Source: Ursus arctos
Lineage: Eukaryota; Chordata; Mammalia; Carnivora; Ursidae
Length of the DNA: 64,000 nt
Assembly (NCBI RefSeq): GCF_023065955.2
Contig: NW_026622863.1
Location: 40,096,177 to 40,160,176, forward strand
Direction of reading: 5' to 3'
The notes under the pieces are model-generated. The model saw only the letters and a program-made list of their open reading frames with translations, made no database searches and had not been told where the DNA came from. The translations under genes and the position numbers were made by a program. Below are positions 21,354 through 33,791 of the stretch, one piece after another (the first letter of the stretch is position 1; every line of letters starts with the position of its first letter).

Positions 21354-21844
21354 TCTTTTGTATGTTTAAAAGCCTCTGTGACTCTTATTTCCTGGTGAAG
21401 TCCAAGCCCACCAAGATCCTCCGGCTTTATGGAACCATCTTGGGTTAAAATGTGAAAATATGTGAATCTTAGAATTGAGTAAACACAGCATAGGTGCAGA
21501 TACGCCTCAAGCTCAGAGAAATGTCAGTCAGTGAAACAGGCAAGATGCAGAACAATGTGTATATGAGCCCATTTGTGTGAAAAACAGAGAGAGAGAGGTG
21601 CACATGAAATAGGTTTCTATGTGTAGAAAAAGAAATTCTGGAATGATAGAAAAGAAACAGTGGTTGCCTTTGGGATGAGGTTCCAGAAATCTAGGCTGTT
21701 AGACTGACCTAGCTTTTTGTCTTGCATACTCTTTTGTACAGGATGATTTTCTTTTCACTATGTATGTGTATTGTATTTTCAATTCAGAGTTAATAAAAAC
21801 AAAATTTTAAGTGTTTGCCATGTATGTAGCAGTCATTTAGAGAG

Positions 21845-22070
21845 GGAATGTAGCACAGATATTAAGAGCCAGGACTCTATCCAGACTGCTTGGGTTCAGC
21901 TTCTGTCTCTGCCACTTACTAGTCATTCACCTCTCAGTCACCCAACCTCTCTTTACCTCATTTTACCCTGTCTGAAAATGGGGGAGGTAACACAAGCTCC
22001 CGCCTGGAGTTATAGCAAGGTGTCAATGACTTAATATTTGTGAAGTCCTTAGAACGGTTCCTGACCAGTA
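21845..22070 (+). repeat. MIR SINE, sense, nearly complete
   Basis: TAAGAGCCAGGACTCTATCCAGACTGCTTGGGTTCAG..CTGCCACTTACTAG..GAAAATGGGGGAGG..GTCCTTAGAACGGTTCC follows the MIR consensus through its core and L2-like end. Confidence 0.82.
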
Positions 22071-22675
22071 TGTTTTTTTTGTTGGTGGCGGCGTCATTAT
22101 GGCCTGGTGCTGTGCCCCACAGTGCACGCGAGGAGGGGTCCAGCCTGTCTCTGTGTGCTTACGGTTCCTGTGGGAGGGGCAGGGCATGCAGTGAAGGCTG
22201 CAGGAGCTCAGGACAGGCTCCTGAGTGGGGACTGAAGGGGCCCAGATGGTTTCATCCAAACAGTGAATCTTAAATATGGGTCACTTTTAGAAAAAGTGAA
22301 AGGGGAGAAAAGGCCACCCAGGGACTTGTTCCAAGCGTGACGTGTGCCCCAGACAGACAGAGAAATGAGATCGGGAAAGAGCCTGAGGGGAGCCCAAAAT
22401 TGGGATATAGCGTGTGATGACAGGTCATCATTATATGGCAGAGTTTTTCTTAGCCTATATAAAATAATGATATGATTTATAAATGACATCTTAGGCTTGA
22501 TGAGATGTGGTAGCTGGACCTTGATCTTTGAAATGGCCTTGAGGTGTTCCTGTGTAATTTACTTGATGAGTCCCTTAATGCGGCCCATGTGGGTTCCATG
22601 CAGGTGGTTGCTTGCAGACAGTGCTGCTAGTGAGCATCTCTAATACAGGCCTCCACATTTACTGGGTCTATTTCT
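22071..22675. other. intron stretch, nothing recognised
   Basis: No coding exon or named repeat seen between the MIR and the next Can-SINE. Confidence 0.4.
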
Positions 22676-22876
22676 TTTTTTTTTTTTTAAGATTTTATTT
22701 ATTTATTCGACAGAGATAGAGACAGCCAGCGAGAGAGGGAACACAAGCAGGGGGAGTGGGAGAGGAAGAAGCAGGCCCATAGCGGAGGAGCCCGATGTGG
22801 GGCTCGATCCCAGAACGCCAGGATCACGCCCTGAGCCGAAGGCAGACGCTCAACCGCTGTGCCACCCAGGCGCCCC
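22676..22876 (-). repeat. Can-SINE, antisense
   Basis: Perfect 16-bp duplication TACTGGGTCTATTTCT at 22660-22675 and 22877-22892. Bear-like young subfamily. Confidence 0.95.
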
Positions 22877-23030
22877 TACTGGGTCTATTTCTAGCATTCA
22901 TTCCTAGATGGTATCACCTTTTTTTTTTTTTTTTTTAACACTGTTTTGACTATGTTCCATGTGTCTGGGTTGCTGTCCGATATGTGCTTTTTCAAATTGG
23001 TAGTTGCAAAGAATCTTAATGGGATAGTTT

Positions 23031-23232
23031 GGGTTTTTTTTTTTTTAAGATTTTATTTATTTATTTGACAGAGACAGACAGCCAGCGAGAGAGGGAACAC
23101 AGGCAGGGGGAGTGGGAGAGGAAGAAGCAGGCTCCTAGCAGAGGAGCCTGATGTGGGGCTCGATCCCAGAACGCTGGGATCACGCCCTGAGCCGAAGGCA
23201 GACGCTTAACAACTGCGCCACCCAGGCGCCCC
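23031..23232 (-). repeat. Can-SINE, antisense
   Basis: Perfect 14-bp duplication TAATGGGATAGTTT at 23017-23030 and 23234-23247. Bear-like subfamily. Confidence 0.95.
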
Positions 23233-23247
23233 ATAATGGGATAGTTT

Positions 23248-23999
23248 TCCAGTGCAGAATTAGAGCTAGAGATTATCTGGGGAAAAAAATCTAATTTTCT
23301 TATTAGAAATAATTTTGGGATTAGGTGCCAATGAGATGGTCTTTACAACGGGGAGCCTGGGAATACCTGAGTCTTCCCCCACCCCACCCCCAGGTTCCAG
23401 AGGTGGGTGTGTATGCCTGAGAAAAGAGGCAGGGGAAAGCTGGCTCAGCTCCCAGATTCAGCTCCCAGAGCTGAGTGCTGCAGGCTATGTGGTAACCTGG
23501 GCAGGGGAGGCAAGAGCGGTCCCTCTCCCCAGGTCCCAAAGACCTGTCCCACCCCTCGGTCTCAAGGTAGCAGAGAATGCAGCCACATACCTGTGCTTCG
23601 GTAGCTTTGTACTTTACAGTGGGAGGTGATCCCTTCCTGAGCCTTGTCCTTGTCCTTGCCTGTCTTCCTTCAGCTTGGGGCTGAAAGGGAAGGGAGTGCT
23701 GGGTAGGGAAATGGGAGGAGCCATGACCTCCTTCCCCTCTGGAGGAGGGCAGCCCTCCTTTTAGTCTGTTGCCAGGACCTTGAGAGTTGGGGCCAGAGCA
23801 GCAGGAAGGTAAGTATATTTTTGAAAAATCTGGTAGCTGTGTGGTATGTTGAGGAGGCAGAGTTTGGGGGTTTTTCTCCCCTGATAGTAGGCTGGCATGA
23901 AATATTTCATTAGAAGATAAACTGCTTTTCTCTGACTAGTGTCCAGCTTCTTTCAGAGCAGATAGCTCCAGTTTCTGAGTAAGACTCCAGGTGTGCCAA
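23248..23999. other. intron stretch, nothing recognised
   Basis: Locally GC-rich (23380-23800) with short open frames but no credible exon. Confidence 0.4.
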
Positions 24000-24180
24000 G
24001 TGCTGTGGTTTATAGGTTTAAGCCTCACCACTGTACTGAAGAAACTGAGGCACAGAGTTCAAAAACAGAGGTGGAGAGTTAATAAGTGCCATTCATTTAA
24101 TTGGTAATTACTGAGAACTGGGATTCATATCTAGGTCAGTCTGACTCCCAAACTCATACCTACTGCACTTTGTCAGTGCC
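24000..24180 (-). repeat. MIR SINE, antisense
   Basis: AAGAAACTGAGGCACAGAGTTC..GAACTGGGATTCATATCTAGGTCAGTCTGACTCC is antisense MIR. Confidence 0.7.
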
Positions 24181-24217
24181 TGTTTCCAGGAAATCTCTTT
24201 GTACTGTGTAGCATCTT

Positions 24218-24430
24218 TTTTTTTTTTTAAGATTTTATTTATTTATTTATTTGCCAGAGAGAGAGAAAGAGAGAGAGAGCACAAGCAGGGGGAGTGGCAG
24301 GTGGAGGAAGAGGGAGACGCAGGCTCCCCGCGGAGCAGGGAGCCTGATGCAGAACTCGATCCCTGGACCCTGAGATCATGACCTGAGCCGAAGGCAGACG
24401 CTTAACTGACTGAGCCACCCAGGCACCCAA
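24218..24430 (-). repeat. Can-SINE, antisense
   Basis: 18-bp duplication TGTACTGTGTAGCATCTT with one mismatch (24200-24217 and 24431-24448), so moderately old. Confidence 0.94.
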
Positions 24431-24469
24431 TGTACTGTGTGGCATCTTACCTACAAGGTAAAAGCATGA

Positions 24470-24592
24470 GCTTTTTCTCCCATGAGGTTGTAAGCTCCCA
24501 GAGAGCAGGGAGTGTGTCTATTTCATTCACCCAGTGCCTGGAGCAGTGTTGTGCACATAGTAGGACCTCAGCAAATGCTTGAGTACGTGAAG
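24470..24592 (+). mobile_element. L2 LINE 3' end
   Basis: GAGGTTGTAAGCTCCCAGAGAGCAGGGAGTGTG..CCCAGTGCCTGGAGCAGTG..CACATAGTAGGACCTCAGCAAATG is a clear L2 tail. Confidence 0.8.
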
Positions 24593-27500
24593 GCTCATGG
24601 TGTGGAGAAGCGGCAGAGCGTGGAAGTCAGTGTGGTGGTAAGCCACTGCAGGCCTGCTCTGTAGGGCTGTCTTCCCTGCCTGGGGAATAATGGGAGGGAT
24701 GGGGGGGGAGGCTTCTTGAGTATCCTCACTGCTAAATACCTGACCTGCTGGGATGTTCCATGGGGAAGAACGGGGTGCCTCACCTTGACTCTGACTTGCT
24801 GTTCTTTCTGAGAGATGGAAAGGCTTGCTGGGTGCACAGAATTAGAGTCAGTGTTCCCATTCTGGAGGCAGGAGCTGCTGTAATTATCCATTGATCAAAT
24901 TTTTCAAGGGTGCTTTAAATTTTCAGAAATGATCCCAAATCTGAAGTGCATTTATCTAATATTTATATAATTCTTCTCCACAGTAAGAGAAATAATTTAT
25001 ACATTACAGTTTGATTTACCCATTTCTGTATAAGCTTCTTGATAAATACTTGTTTTTCCCCATTCGAGGTTAATTTTGGACAGGTTCCATAGTGCAAATT
25101 GTTAAGAATGAAGAGTACAATTAAGTTTTCTTAAATAACTTTCTAATGGATACATTAGTTTTCATTAGTTCAACTTGCTTTTATGTTTGGAAACTTTGAA
25201 TAATGAAGGCTGAAAACTAGGCTCAAACAGAGCTGAGTGGATCAAGGCCTTTTCATGCTGTAACATACTGACAAAAATAAAACTAGTGGTTTTTAATAGA
25301 TGTAGATTTTTTGGAATGTTTTAACAATTTGGGTTTCAAAAAATTACATCAATGCTTGTGACTTTTAAAAAATGATTTTCCTTAGTCGACTATACTTCAG
25401 TTAAAACAAAAAAAGATTTACGTTAAGTCATTCTCCTTAATTTATACCTGAATTTCCATCAGCAGCACAATTTGTTGTGAATGTTTTCATCATGCTCGGC
25501 TGTATTGGATGTGAAAACTTCTAATGGTCCAACACCATTTTAGTTTATCAAAAGCCTGGTTTTACCTGAGCAAACTGTTTCAGAAGTTTCAGAGCCAGCT
25601 TTATTTATCATTTGGTGATGTGTGGTAGTCATTAGATAAAGGTAGATAAACCTTTTCTTGGCAAGGCTTTGCCAACCGCACCCCTCCACCCCCCCGCTGC
25701 CCACTTTAACTTCTTTTGAAGATTTCTGTTTAATAAAGTTTTTTGGCTCACAGTGTTCCTCTAATAAAATTCTTTCAAAAGTTCTAATACTTGTTTTAAA
25801 GGCAACAGGTTTTGAGTTACTCTTTTGATTTTATAAGAAAACTAAACACAAGTCTTAGAGTACAGCCGGTTGATTTATCACCAGAAAATTCGGCAGGTAG
25901 CTAGATCTGCCTTCAGCAGAACCAGTAATGGATTTTTTTTTTTCCCACTAAATGTTTACCATTTTTGTTGGTATGAAACTGAATATATGGTGATTACCAT
26001 CCATTTCATTTACTTTTCTACTTATTAATGTGCTATTTAAAAAATAAACTAGCCTTTGATCTTCCTTTTTCTCTCCCCACCCCCAAAATACCCTCAATTT
26101 AAACAAAATTGCCCTTCATCTGTATGACTGTTTAACACATTTGGCCTTTTGTTTTTTTTTAACCTGTGCTAATTTGAAACTAAATTTCAACTCTGTTGAC
26201 TTTATGGTTAGAACATTTTTTTTCCTTCTTAAATTAAATTATCACTTGTTTGTAGATTACTAAATAAAAAAGCTTTTCAGATCCACGAATATCTTGCTTT
26301 GTTATTATAGAGGAATGCCCTATTTTGTGGTGATAAACGTTACAGAGCAAGTGTAAGGACGAGGCGGTCAGGTGTCACCATGTGGGGCAGTTTGTTCCCC
26401 CATTAGACCAGAAGCCCCTTGAGGGCAGGCACTGATACCCTCCCTCTGCATCCTTGGGTGCTCCAAGCATTCAGAGCATTCAGGCACCACTTCACAGGGT
26501 TGACCGTGTTGCTGGAGAATGCATATAGAAACATCTTCATTTTAACTGTGGTAGATTCGAACTTTGATCAGAATTTTTATTTAGTAGGGTTTTTGGGTTT
26601 TTTTCTATGTACTTGAGTTTTCAGAGATCAGTTTAGGATAAATGGGCTTCAGATTTTGTCAACTGATCAGTTATTCGGTAAGTTTTTTTGTATTAACAGC
26701 AGTTTTAATAGTCATTTCTTGAACAGAAAAAAAAATAATCTTGGCCTCCTTAAAACTTTTTCATTGGCATTTTTTACTCTGATAGAACTTTAATGTTTCC
26801 TGAGTTTTTGCACAATTCTTTAACATGCTTAGTATTAATTCTTTGGAAACTGTTTCTATGTAATAGGCTAGTGTTCAGTTTTGTACATATTTTTCTTTGG
26901 GGGCAGTCTCTGGGCGCAGAAAGCATCTGGGCTTGGTGGACCCAGAAGTGTCACTTCCTTTGCTCTGGCTTTGGCTCTCCATGCCTGCCTTTCCATTTTG
27001 ATGTTTTAATGATACCCTCCCTGCTCGGTGATTTGTGTTCAGGAAGCTAGGCAGTGATTACTTTTGTTTCTGCTTTGTGAACTTCCTCCCCCACTTCCTA
27101 TTTTTACCGAGCAACTACAGGAAATGAGGCAGCTCCTGGCTGGCTGCTGCTAGGCACTGATTTTAGGTGGCAGAGGACAAGGGCCTGAGCCATTTAAAAC
27201 ATTTTCCTCCTTGGTCTTTTCACTGCCTCCTTCCTGTAGGAATCATAGGAACACGATTTTGTGATTGGGTTGAGATGATGGCATGTTCCCCTCACCCTTG
27301 TGGGGTGGGGTGCTGCTTAGTTGGAGGACAGCGCTTCGGTGAAGTAGTAGGTGAGAAGTTTTCTCCATTATAACAGTAGAAGTGGGACATCGTGGGCTTA
27401 TGGCCCAGCCGCTGTCATAGGTGAACAGTTTGGCAGAAGCAAAGGGTGGGTTGAAGGGACCTGTTCTAAGTAAGGCTGGAAAGGTGGACGCTGGTCCTCC

Positions 27501-27749
27501 CAAGGTGAGAGCCTTGACTGGCACTGGGAGTGGACCGAGGGGCCCTGTCTGCTCTCCGAGATCTTTGAAGAGGACCTCTGCCTTTGTGGTGCTCTCCTTC
27601 CTCTGAACTCATGGCATTTGTCTTCTAAACCGCTATTAAGCATTGGGAGCTTCACTTAGGGAGAAGTTTGTATCATCTTCTCAGAAAGAAGTAACTTTTT
27701 AACACATTAGGTAACTTGAATATGGAAGCTGCTCAAAGCATTTGTTTAG
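24593..27749. other. 3.2 kb of intron 1 without recognisable young repeats
   Basis: AT-rich sequence, locally calm, no Can-SINE and no L1. A small L2-like patch lies near 26405-26490 (CCCCTTGAGGGCAGGCACTG). No exon. It is part of an 8 kb SINE gap. Confidence 0.5.
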
Positions 27750-28010
27750 CAGAGTTTCTCAATAGTGGCACCATTGACATCTTGGGCTGGATAATTCTTT
27801 GGCTGTGGATGAACAAGGGAGCTGTCCTGTGCATCGTAGCACAGTTAGCAGCAATTCTGGCCTCTACCCGCTAGCACTCCCCTACTCCCCCAGTTGTGAC
27901 AACCAAAAAGTGTTTCCAGACATTGCCAAGTGTCCCCTGAGCTGGGCGTGTGTGTATGTGTGTGTCGAAGCATCCTCTCCTCTACTTGTTGAGAACCGCT
28001 ATGTTAAAGG
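27750..28010. mobile_element. hAT-type MER element (MER20-like)
   Basis: AGTTTCTCAATAGTGGCACC..GGGCTGGATAATTCTTTG..GTCCTGTGCATCGTAG..CTCTACCCGCTAG..CCAGACATTGCCAAGTGTCCCC..GTTGAGAACCGCT. The ends are inverted repeats. The family name is from memory. A short (TG)n has grown inside. Confidence 0.75.
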
Positions 28011-28804
28011 ATTGAAGGCTGACTTCTAATTTTGTAAAATGGAATAAAAAAGAATGTTTGGTTCCTTGGGATTGGAGCCATTTGTTAGTTTCTGTTCCAA
28101 TATCTGACATTCTCATACATTTTTGGTTTGCCACTTAGATTTTGCTGTTGTCTATCAGCCAGCTTTGAAGTATATCTTCCCTTCTGTGTGCTTCCATCGA
28201 AAGAGCTGGGGCCTGAGCATCTGACAGCCTGGCTTCTGGTCCTCACAAAAAGCATTCTCTCTCAATCTTGATCTTGCTTGCTCCAGAAGGCTAGTTCCTG
28301 GGAAGCTGAACACTGTGGGTATAAAGGAGAAAATGAAAGGCATCCAGAATGTCACAGTCCCAGTAGCTGACATTCATGGAGCAGTTGCTGTAGACCAGGT
28401 GACCAGAACGGGTGGGATTGAATGTAAGGGATAGAAAGCCAAAGGTACGGGACAGGAACCACCTGGGACAGCATCTTTGGTTTAGGCTCAGGGTTGGTAA
28501 TGCTTTTAGCCGAAATAGAACATATAGCAGGAGGAGCAGGGAATGGAATGGTGACTAGGTAAAGATTGGAGGACCTGAGGAGGTGTCTCAGGAGTCTAGT
28601 CCTAGCAGGGAGAGGTCTTGACCAAAAAGTCGAATTTGGGTGTCATAAGCAGTGGGTATGGGTATAATCTTCTAAACAGAGATCACGTTACTTTTCATTA
28701 CTCCAGCTCAACTTCCTGTCAATTCCGAGAAGACCGCAGCTTTCAGCCATCTCCATTAAGAGTGATGAACAGAATGCCAAGGTCTAGATATTTGACAGAG
28801 GCGG
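28011..28804. other. intron stretch, nothing recognised
   Basis: Short open frames only; no named repeat seen. Confidence 0.4.
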
Positions 28805-29035
28805 AATAGCGTAGGGAATAGACCCCTCACAGGGTCTTTGTGAGAAATGAATTCGATAATACACGAGGTGCATAGCACAGAGCCTGGCCCCAAGTACCCA
28901 TTCGGTTAATGTCAGCTGTTTTTATTTGAGGGTTCTAGCAAGGATTAAACAAGCTTATGTATCTAAAGCTCAGCTTAATGCATGACAGGTTGTCGGCCCT
29001 TAATAAACGGTCTCTTTTGTTGAGGAGTGAACATG
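28805..29035 (+). repeat. two adjacent MIR 3' halves
   Basis: CCCCTCACAGGGTCTTTGTGAGAAATGAATTCG..CAGAGCCTGGCCCCAAGTACCCATTC, then AAGGATTAAACAAGCTTATGTATCTAAAGCTCAG..CCCTTAATAAACG. Both look like the 3' part of MIR in tandem. Confidence 0.55.
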
Positions 29036-30560
29036 GCCTGTTGTCAGTCGCTTTATTTATTTATTTTTTAAGCAGAGGCTCATTTCTAGCACTTAACTAC
29101 TGCTTCTGTGGATGGCAACTGACTGAATGAATGCTGTAAAAACGAGCATTAAATAAATACTGGGGATGAGCTAATCATTCAACAAATACCTGTTGAATGT
29201 TTACAGTGTGCTTAGCACCCTTGACCATCTTGAATGAGGTCGGTGATCGCGAGGGCTGGAGGTGACGGGGAAACACGGAAACTGGCCGTGTGATACAGTA
29301 TTTTACAAAACAGCAACGATTCGGCAAAGATGGGGCCAAAAACAGGGTGTTCCGGGAGCACACAGGGGCTCCTAGCTCACTTTTTGCCAAGGTGGCATCC
29401 CAGAGGAGGTGATTTCTAGGTTAGACATCCAGGTGGAGGGAACTGAGCACGTAGATGGTAAGTGGGAAGACGGCAGCAGCAAGAAGTGGGTAGGGGTGGG
29501 CAGAGGGGTGGGGGAAGACGGTTGGTAAGGGTAGTGGAGAGCCATAACAGATATGAAGCAGGAGAGTGTGTGATTAAATTGACTCTAGAACAATCACACA
29601 ACAATCAGAAGGGAGCAGTCCAGGAGTTTGGAAGATCACTCAGGAGGCTCCCGTTGCAATTCCGGCAAGAGGAAAAGAAGGTCTGAGCTTTAGATTGGAA
29701 GTGAAGGTAGAGAGAAAGGAAAAGACTTGAGAGATAGTAAGGAGGCAAGAGGGGTACAGCTAAATGATTAAGTGGCTATAAAGGAGAGTGAGGAGTAGAG
29801 GATGACTGCCGGGTTTCCAGCTTACAGGTAGATGGTAGATCAAGTAGGTAAGTGGCAATGCTGTTCACCAAGGCAGGAAAGGAACAGTGAGAGCCTGGGG
29901 AGAGTTGATAGTGGGCCGTTGACTGGGGGACCTGTCCAGTAGGCAGTTGAATATTTGGGATGTGGCGCACAGGAGAAAGATCAGGGCTAGAGAGATGGAT
30001 TTGGGGATCCTCCCAGGGAGACCATGTTGATCATAGAAGCAGAGAGCTCTGGGGGACCACGGTGCTTTAGGTCAGAGGAGGAGTGGCTCCCAGAGGCATC
30101 TAAGAATGGCCAGAGGGGCCGCAGGAGAGCTAGGAGGACAGGCATCTTCCCATAACGAATTGCCTCACTCTTTTTAGTGTGATAACATATTATAAAGGGA
30201 GCCAAAAAAGTAGAGTCCTAGGACTAAGAGAACAAAGAACTAAATCTTTCAGGCATTTTCTCTTGCCTGGATAGATATTTTAAATTCATGAATGTTGAGA
30301 ATAAAATTCTTCAAAGCATTTTTCTGGAGTGCATTTCTAAATATGGCCCGTGTCATTCTGAACTGACAAAAAAACATGGAAATGGTTGGGCTTTGAACTT
30401 CACAGACAATAACTTCACTAATCTCCCTAAAGAATTTCCTGTGGCGTCTCCATATTATCAAGGGTAGATTTAGATTTACATTGTTATGGACTGGAGGGAG
30501 AAAAAATTTTTCTGTTTTTTTCTCTGAAGAGGTAATTGTTTATGGAGTGGCTCATCTTTA
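29036..30560. other. intron stretch with an unnamed old repeat
   Basis: 29760-30070 (GAGTAGAGGATGACTGCCGGGTTTCCAGC..CCAGTAGGCAGTTGAATATTTGGGATG..CTAGAGAGATGGATTTGGGG) reads like a dispersed ancient LINE-type repeat I know but cannot name firmly. The remainder is unrecognised. Confidence 0.4.
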
Positions 30561-30564
30561 TTTT

Positions 30565-31375
30565 TTTTTTTAACAGCTTTATTGAAACGTAACTCACATA
30601 CCATACAATACATCCGTCTAAAGTATATGATTCAGTGCTTTTTAGTATATTCAGAATTCTACAGCCACCACCACCACAATCAATTTTAGGATATTTTTAT
30701 CACTCCAGAAAGAAACCCTGTATCCATTAGCAGTCATTCCCCAATCTTCTCATCCACCTAAGCCCTAGGCAACCGTTCATCTACTTTCTATTTCAGCGGA
30801 TTTGCCTGTCCTGGACACTTCTTATTAACGGAATCATGTATAATATGTGGCCTTTTGTGTCTGGCTTCTTTCACTCAGCACAGTGTTTTCAAGGCTTGTA
30901 CATGTTGTAGGATGGATCAGTGTTTCGCTCCTTTTTATGCCTGAATAATATTCCATTGCATGGCTCTACTACATCTAGTGTATTCATTTATCAGTTGATA
31001 GACATTTGGGTTGTTTCCACTTCTTTTACAATTATGAATAGTAAACTTCATACACAGGCTTTTGTGTAGACGTGTTTTTCATTTCTCTGTGGGGTATACA
31101 TAGGTGTGGAATTGCTTGGTTATATGGTACTTCTATGTTTGACCTTTTGAAGTCTGGCAGACTGTTTTCCAGAGTCTCTGCACCATTTTGCATTCCCACG
31201 GGCAGTATCTCCACACCCTCCCCAGCATCTGGTACTGTCTGTCTCTTTTATTAAAGCCATCCCAGTGGTTGTGAAGTGGTATCTCGTGGTCTTAACTTAC
31301 ATCTCCCTGGTGGCTAATGATGTTGAGCATCTTTTGTGGGCTTATTGGCCATTTATATATCATTTTTGAAAGGTT
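30565..31375 (-). mobile_element. L1M 3' end, antisense
   Basis: CAGCTTTATTGAAACGTAACTCACATACC.., then ATCCACCTAAGCCCTAGGCAACC, GAATAATATTCCATTGCATGG, TTGCATTCCCACGGGCAGT, TCCCTGGTGGCTAATGATGTTGAGC. A long continuous antisense L1 3' region. Confidence 0.85.
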
Positions 31376-32460
31376 CATCTACATTTGGTCATTAATTTTG
31401 GCATCGTAAATTAAGTTGCAAAACCTGAAACTGAAAAAAAACAGATGAACATATTTGACTAGAGAAATGATGTGTGTGTGTGCATGTGTGCACGCACGTA
31501 GTGAAAGATGCTATAAACGGATGTAAAAGATAAAGGACAGGCTGCCCCAGGGAAATAGCCAGCACTCTCCACCCACCTGTACTCTTCACTCCACCTGAGC
31601 TTGAGAGACAGGGTGCTTGATGATCCTGTTACCTAGCTGTAACTTTGGAAGTAGAGACCATGATCTCTGCCTTCTTAAGTCCACAGATATCGCCACCATC
31701 TTGAACCAGGTATCAGAATGTCTTTCCTTTCTAGGCTTAAGAATATACCATTTTATGGTTTTACCACATTTTGTTTATCCGTTCATCCATCGGTGGACAT
31801 TTGTTTTATTTCCACCTTCTGGCTATTATGAATAATGTTGCAGTGAACATTGGTGTACAAATACCTGTTCAAGTTTTGCTTTCACTTCTTTTGTGTATGT
31901 ACTGAGAAGTGATTAGTTAGATCATATGGTAATTATATTTTTAAATTTTTGAAGCACTGTCACACTGTAATCTTCAGTGGCAGTACCATTTTATATTCCC
32001 ACCAGTGATGCCCAGGGTTCCAGTTTTTCCACATTCTTGCCAACATGTTATTTTCTCTGCATTTTTTTTTTTTTTTTTTTTTTTTTGCTTTTATAATACC
32101 CAACCTCATGGATTTGTAGTGGTTTCTCATTGTGGTTTTGGTCAGCAGTTCCCTAATGATTAGTGACCTTGAGCATCTTTCCATGTGTTTATTGGCCATT
32201 TGTGTATTTCTTTGGACAAATGTCTATTCAGGTCCTTTGCCCATTTTAAAATTGTATTGTTTGGTTTTTTTGTTTTTGAGTTGTATATAGTTCTTTATAT
32301 ATTCTGAATATTAATCCCTTTTCAGAGGTACGATTTACATTTATCTTCTCCCATTCTGTGTGTTGCCTTTTCACTCTTTTGATAGTATCTTTTGACACAC
32401 AAAAGTTTTAATTTTGATGAAGTCCAGTTTGTTTTTTCCTCTTGTTGCCTATGCTTTGGT

Positions 32461-32667
32461 TTTTGGTTTTTGGGTGTTTTTTAAAGATTTTATTTGTTTG
32501 TCTGAGAGAGAGAGTGTGTGCATGCACAAGCAGGGGGAGTGGCAGGCAGAGGGAAAAATAGGCTCCCTGCTGAGCAAGGAGCCCAGTGCGGGACTCGATT
32601 CCAGGACCACAGGATCTTGACCTGAGCTGAAGGCAGACACTTAACCAACTTAGCCACCCAGGCGTCC
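32461..32667 (-). repeat. Can-SINE, antisense, in L1M
   Basis: Flanked by TGCTTTGGT at 32452-32460 and 32671-32679. Ends CACCCAGGCGTCC. Confidence 0.9.
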
Positions 32668-32725
32668 ATGTGCTTTGGTGGTTTATCTAGGAAATCATTG
32701 CCAAGTCCAAATTCATTAATTTTTT

Positions 32726-32909
32726 AAAAGGTTTTATTTATTTATTTGAGAGAGGCAGAGAGAGAGAGAGAACAAGTGGGGGAAGGGGCAGAGGGAGAAA
32801 ATATCCAGGCAGACTCTGACCGAGCAGAGCCAGATACGGGGATCGATCCTACAACCCATGAGATCAGGCCCTGTCATACGCTTAACTGATTGAGCCAACC
32901 AGGCACCCC
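32726..32909 (-). repeat. Can-SINE, antisense, in L1M
   Basis: 15-bp flanking repeat AATTCATTAATTTTT / AACTCATTAATTTTT (32710-32725 and 32911-32925) with one mismatch. Confidence 0.9.
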
Positions 32910-32960
32910 AAACTCATTAATTTTTATGTATTTAATGGTTTGTGCTTCAGGGGAGGTTTT

Positions 32961-33449
32961 TTGTTTTGTTTTGTTTGTATGCTAAAATTGTCCCATTATT
33001 GGTCATTAATACAACTTACTCTTCAGGTTCACTCTGAGTCCTTTTGACACAAGCCAGATTAGAGAGGTTCCTTGCTTTCTGACCTGATTAAGAATTCCTG
33101 GCTTATCGTTTTTGTTTCTGACCCCAGATCTAGAATCAGCCATTTCTATAAGGAGCTCTGGTTTTTTGGTGGGAAAAAATTAGGGGCATTCATTACAACT
33201 GGAATTTGAATCCTTCTAGGTCTTTTCAGTAAAGTTAATATGTACAAAGAAATTAAAAGGTAAATCATGATTTCAGACTAATATTTCAAATTTAAATGAA
33301 GGGTTAAAGGATTTTTATTTCTTTGGTTTTATATTTGTGTCTGTTCTCCTTTGTTGACAGTAGCACCAGAGAGGTATAATAAAAACACCATGTCAACTTC
33401 AAGTAATCCTCTCTGTGTGGTTACGCCACCAACTTGACAAATAGTTTAG

Positions 33450-33480
<31 letters not shown>

Positions 33481-33559
33481 TAGGAATTGTTTTCTTTTTT
33501 ATTTACTTTTGTTTTTTAATTGTATAAAATATTTACTTGGTTCTAAAGATAAAACTATT
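32961..33559. other. intron stretch ending in poly(T)
   Basis: No exon. A 30-base T run sits at about 33452-33481. Confidence 0.45.
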
Positions 33560-33776
33560 GGGGCGCCTGGGTGGCTCAGTCGTTAAGCATCTGCCTTCGG
33601 CCCAGGGCGTGATCCCGGTGTTCTGGGATCAAGCCCCGCATCAGGCTCCTCTGCTGGGAGCGTGCTTCTTCCTCTCCCACTCTGCCTGCTTGTGTTCCCT
33701 CTCTCACTGGCTGTCTCTCTCTCTGTCAAATAAAAGAATAAAATCTTTAAAAAAATAAAAATAAAAAAATAAAAAA
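33560..33776 (+). repeat. Can-SINE, sense
   Basis: GGGGCGCCTGGGTGGCTCAG to an A/AATAAA tail, flanked by TAAAGATAAAACTAT (33544-33558 and 33777-33791). Confidence 0.95.
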
Positions 33777-33791
33777 TAAAGATAAAACTAT

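Larger units (their letters stand above)
31735..32960 (-). mobile_element. L1M fragment, antisense, with two SINE insertions
   Basis: GAATATACCATTTTATGG..GTTCATCCATCGGTGGACATTTG..TGTGGTTTTGGTCAGCAGTTCCCTAATGATTAGTG..TTTGATGAAGTCCAG..GGTTTATCTAGGAAATCATTGCC. Two Can-SINEs split its end. Probably a separate insertion from the neighbouring L1M, because the same 3' motifs repeat. Confidence 0.82.
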
